Source: Actinomycetota bacterium (GTDB taxonomy: Bacteria > Actinomycetota > CADDZG01 > WHSQ01). Taken from it: a DNA stretch of 32,137 nt. The stretch spans positions 1 to 32,137 of the forward strand of contig JACDAL010000116.1 of NCBI GenBank assembly GCA_013695465.1, written 5' to 3'. Both the position numbers and the translations under genes were made by a program. Shown here in pieces: positions 30,862 through 32,137 of this stretch; position 1 is the stretch's first letter, and every line of letters starts with the position of its first letter. Below the pieces are notes generated by a model. That model worked only from the letters and a program-made list of their open reading frames with translations, was not told the DNA's origin and ran no database searches.

Positions 30862-31802
30862 GACAGACCCTTGTTGCGATCGTGGCCGCAGCCGCGCTGG
30901 CCATGGCGAGCTCCGGCGCGGCCAGGGAGCCGCACGGCGACGCCGATGTCACCACCCAGCAGAATGGGGTGCCGGGTGTAACCGCCGTGGCCGAGTACGG
31001 AGGATCGCAGTCGCCGGGGACGTCGGCAGAGGCGGGCGGTGTGTCTTCTGAGGGAACGGAATCCTCGGGTGTCGTTGGGTCCTCTGGGAGCACGGCGGCC
31101 GAGGAAAGCACTGGCGTCGCCGTCTCCATCACCGAAGTCAGTGCCCCGGTCGCCGAGCTACCCGTCACTCCCGTGGGCCCGGTTGTCGATCTCGCAGAGG
31201 AGTTCGCTCCGCTACCCGTAATCGGCGACGGCTGCTTCGTGCCCTCCCTGCCCGATTGCGTCCCCCCGCCGGCTACCCCACCAAACCCGAACCCGAACCC
31301 GCCCGGCGGCGGCCCCAAACCGCCTGCGCCACCGCCGCCGTCTCCCGAGGAGCTCGCACAGGTAGCCATCGACCAAGCCGTAGCGGCCGCCGCGGTCCCC
31401 GAGCTGCGCCTTGCGCCCTCCGCGGTGGGCCTCACCGGGCTCGACAGCTTTGTGTGGCTGGCGAACCGGCCCGAGCCCATCCAGGCGGTCGCCTCCGTGC
31501 CTGGGCTCACCGTGATCGCGCAGGCTCGGCCGGTGCAGTACGTGTGGGACTTCGGGGACGGGGCCACCGCAGTAACGTCCCATCCGGGGCGGCCGTGGAG
31601 CCCTCAGCGACCAGGCGACATCGCCCACCTCTACGAGGTAAGAGGGGCCTATGCCGTCGGGGTCGAAGTCATCTGGAGCGCCCGCTGGCGGGTGGCCGGG
31701 GGGCCGTGGACGGACTTGGGCTTCTTCTCGACCTCGGACTCGCAGCCCTACCCGGTCCGCCAGGTCGTGACGCGGCTTGTGCCCGGCCGCTACGCCCGGT
31801 AG
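30858..31802 (+). CDS. secreted PKD-domain-like protein with Pro-rich linker
   Basis: 314 residues. A signal peptide (1-22, MRQTLVAIVAAAALAMASSG) is followed by a Ser/Gly/Glu/Val low-complexity region (about 25-115). A short segment with Cys126 and Cys134, probably a disulfide, comes next, then a Pro-rich hinge (137-162, with NPNPNP). The C-terminal domain has the PKD signature VWDFGDG (229-235), later HLYEVRGAYAVGVEV. PKD domains are extracellular beta-sandwiches used in adhesion or assembly. It has no LPxTG motif and no C-terminal helix, so it is probably released or bound to the co-translated membrane-anchored partner. Similar protein pairs are common in actinobacteria but, as far as I know, uncharacterised. 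Confidence 0.82.
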   Translation: MRQTLVAIVAAAALAMASSGAAREPHGDADVTTQQNGVPGVTAVAEYGGSQSPGTSAEAGGVSSEGTESSGVVGSSGSTAAEESTGVAVSITEVSAPVAELPVTPVGPVVDLAEEFAPLPVIGDGCFVPSLPDCVPPPATPPNPNPNPPGGGPKPPAPPPPSPEELAQVAIDQAVAAAAVPELRLAPSAVGLTGLDSFVWLANRPEPIQAVASVPGLTVIAQARPVQYVWDFGDGATAVTSHPGRPWSPQRPGDIAHLYEVRGAYAVGVEVIWSARWRVAGGPWTDLGFFSTSDSQPYPVRQVVTRLVPGRYAR

Positions 31803-31810
31803 AGCTGCGT

Positions 31811-31816
31811 TACGCT
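31811..31816 (+). promoter_or_regulatory. possible -10 box (TACGCT) of tRNA-His
   Basis: TACGCT fits TAnnnT and ends 9 nt before the mature 5' end of tRNA-His. No -35 element is visible inside the end of the preceding gene, so the assignment is weak. Confidence 0.3.
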
Positions 31817-31825
31817 GGGAGTCTT

Positions 31826-31901
31826 GGCGGCCGTAGCTCAGCAAGGTTAGAGCACCTGGTTGTGGTCCAGGATGTCGCCGGTTCGAATCCGGTCGGTCGC
31901 C
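31826..31901 (+). tRNA. tRNA-His (GTG anticodon)
   Basis: The full cloverleaf can be drawn. An 8-bp acceptor stem GGCGGCCG/CGGTCGCC includes the extra G-1 paired to C73, the identity element of tRNA-His. The anticodon stem CCTGG/CCAGG encloses the loop TTGTGGT with anticodon GTG at 31862-31864. The T-arm is GCCGG-TTCGAAT-CCGGT. CCA is not encoded. Confidence 0.96.
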
Positions 31902-31915
31902 CTCTCATTCTTTAA

Positions 31916-31968
31916 CGTTCTTAGGAGATCCACCCACCTCAGAGGTGTGGGTAAATCTCCGAAGAACG
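31916..31968. repeat. long imperfect inverted repeat between the two tRNA genes
   Basis: CGTTCTT (31916-31922) pairs with AAGAACG (31962-31968), GGAGAT with ATCTCC, and ACCCAC with GTGGGT. Only one- and two-base mismatches separate them, around an inner ACCT-CAG-AGGT hairpin. It could be a processing or termination hairpin for tRNA-His. No T-run follows on the plus strand, but a T-rich stretch precedes it. Confidence 0.6.
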
Positions 31969-31997
31969 CTGGGGGCCGGGCCTGGTCTGACCGTTGC

Positions 31998-32003
31998 TAG
32001 ACT
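31998..32003 (+). promoter_or_regulatory. extended -10 promoter (TGC-TAGACT) of tRNA-Lys
   Basis: TAGACT ends 8 nt before the 5' end of tRNA-Lys and is preceded by TG at the extended -10 position. This implies that tRNA-Lys has its own promoter after the intergenic hairpin. Confidence 0.5.
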
Positions 32004-32011
32004 GCGCCGGC

Positions 32012-32085
32012 GGGTCGCTAGCTCAATCAGGCAGAGCAACGGACTCTTAATCCGTAGGTTCAGGGTTCGATTCCCTGGCGACCCA
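32012..32085 (+). tRNA. tRNA-Lys (CTT anticodon)
   Basis: Acceptor stem GGGTCGC/GCGACCC with discriminator A (32085). The anticodon stem ACGGA/TCCGT encloses loop CTCTTAA with anticodon CTT at 32046-32048. The T-arm is CAGGG-TTCGATT-CCCTG. CCA is not encoded. Nothing further is recognisable in the last 52 bases of the window. Confidence 0.96.
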
Positions 32086-32137
32086 CCTCCCATAAGACCT
32101 GGTCAGAGTGGGCTTTCGGTTGCGCGGGAAGGGTCGA

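Noticed and set aside
31826-32137. tRNA genes as an integration site for a mobile element
   Set aside because: No direct repeat of a tRNA 3' end, integrase or phage gene is seen in the window.
1-32137. CRISPR arrays, insertion sequences, direct-repeat arrays
   Set aside because: No regularly spaced repeats, transposase or terminal inverted repeats were seen on either strand.

Overview
The window looks like chromosomal DNA of a high-GC actinobacterium (Actinomycetota). The main clues are a 1201-residue multifunctional 2-oxoglutarate decarboxylase/dehydrogenase of the mycobacterial Kgd type, a small F420/flavin-type PPOX protein resembling mycobacterial Rv0121c, and several genes that look leaderless, with a TAnnnT box ending 6-7 nt before the start codon. 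Frequent GTG and TTG starts and very tight packing fit this too. No gene-free stretch exceeds about 180 bp. I see no insertion sequence, phage gene, CRISPR array or classical transcription factor. The class within Actinomycetota cannot be told from this sequence.

Layout. At 1-117 lies the end of a gene paralogous to the membrane protein at 11402-12913. At 163-4751 (minus strand) a multi-pass membrane protein precedes two overlapping half-transporter genes that form an asymmetric heterodimeric ABC exporter. At 4896-6284 an endonuclease III diverges from a histidine-phosphatase family protein. At 6268-11307 is the most distinctive block: a GTP cyclohydrolase II fused to a RibD-type reductase domain, a BchC-like dehydrogenase, a divergent PTPS/QueD-family protein and two GT-B glycosyltransferases. 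I read it as a candidate pathway for a glycosylated pyrimidine/pteridine-type metabolite. At 11402-12913 is the orphan membrane sensor-like protein. A previously unlisted 35-residue Arg-rich ORF lies antisense to its C-terminal extension.

At 12917-15600 a phospholipase-D/cardiolipin-synthase-like protein and a calcineurin-like phosphoesterase are transcribed away from a stand-alone cyclic-nucleotide-binding domain protein, a possible cNMP receptor/phosphodiesterase pair. At 15617-18315 (minus) a PPOX protein, an alpha/alpha-toroid-like protein and a HhH-GPD DNA glycosylase are linked by 4-bp ATGA overlaps, followed by a ferritin-like diiron protein with its own promoter. At 18460-22291 are an ABC-F ATPase, a GlsB/YeaQ-type small membrane protein, a degenerate K+-channel-like protein and a macro-domain hydrolase. 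At 22295-31802 come Kgd, an MFS permease, an FAH-family hydrolase, a cysteine-desulfurase-like PLP enzyme, a methyltransferase, and a membrane-anchored plus secreted PKD-domain protein pair. tRNA-His and tRNA-Lys close the window, with a long imperfect hairpin between them.

Most genes are housekeeping or generic. Three places deserve follow-up: the pteridine-like cluster, the cNMP-domain/phosphoesterase pair and the PPOX-toroid-glycosylase operon. All functional statements come from motif reading by eye, without database searches.
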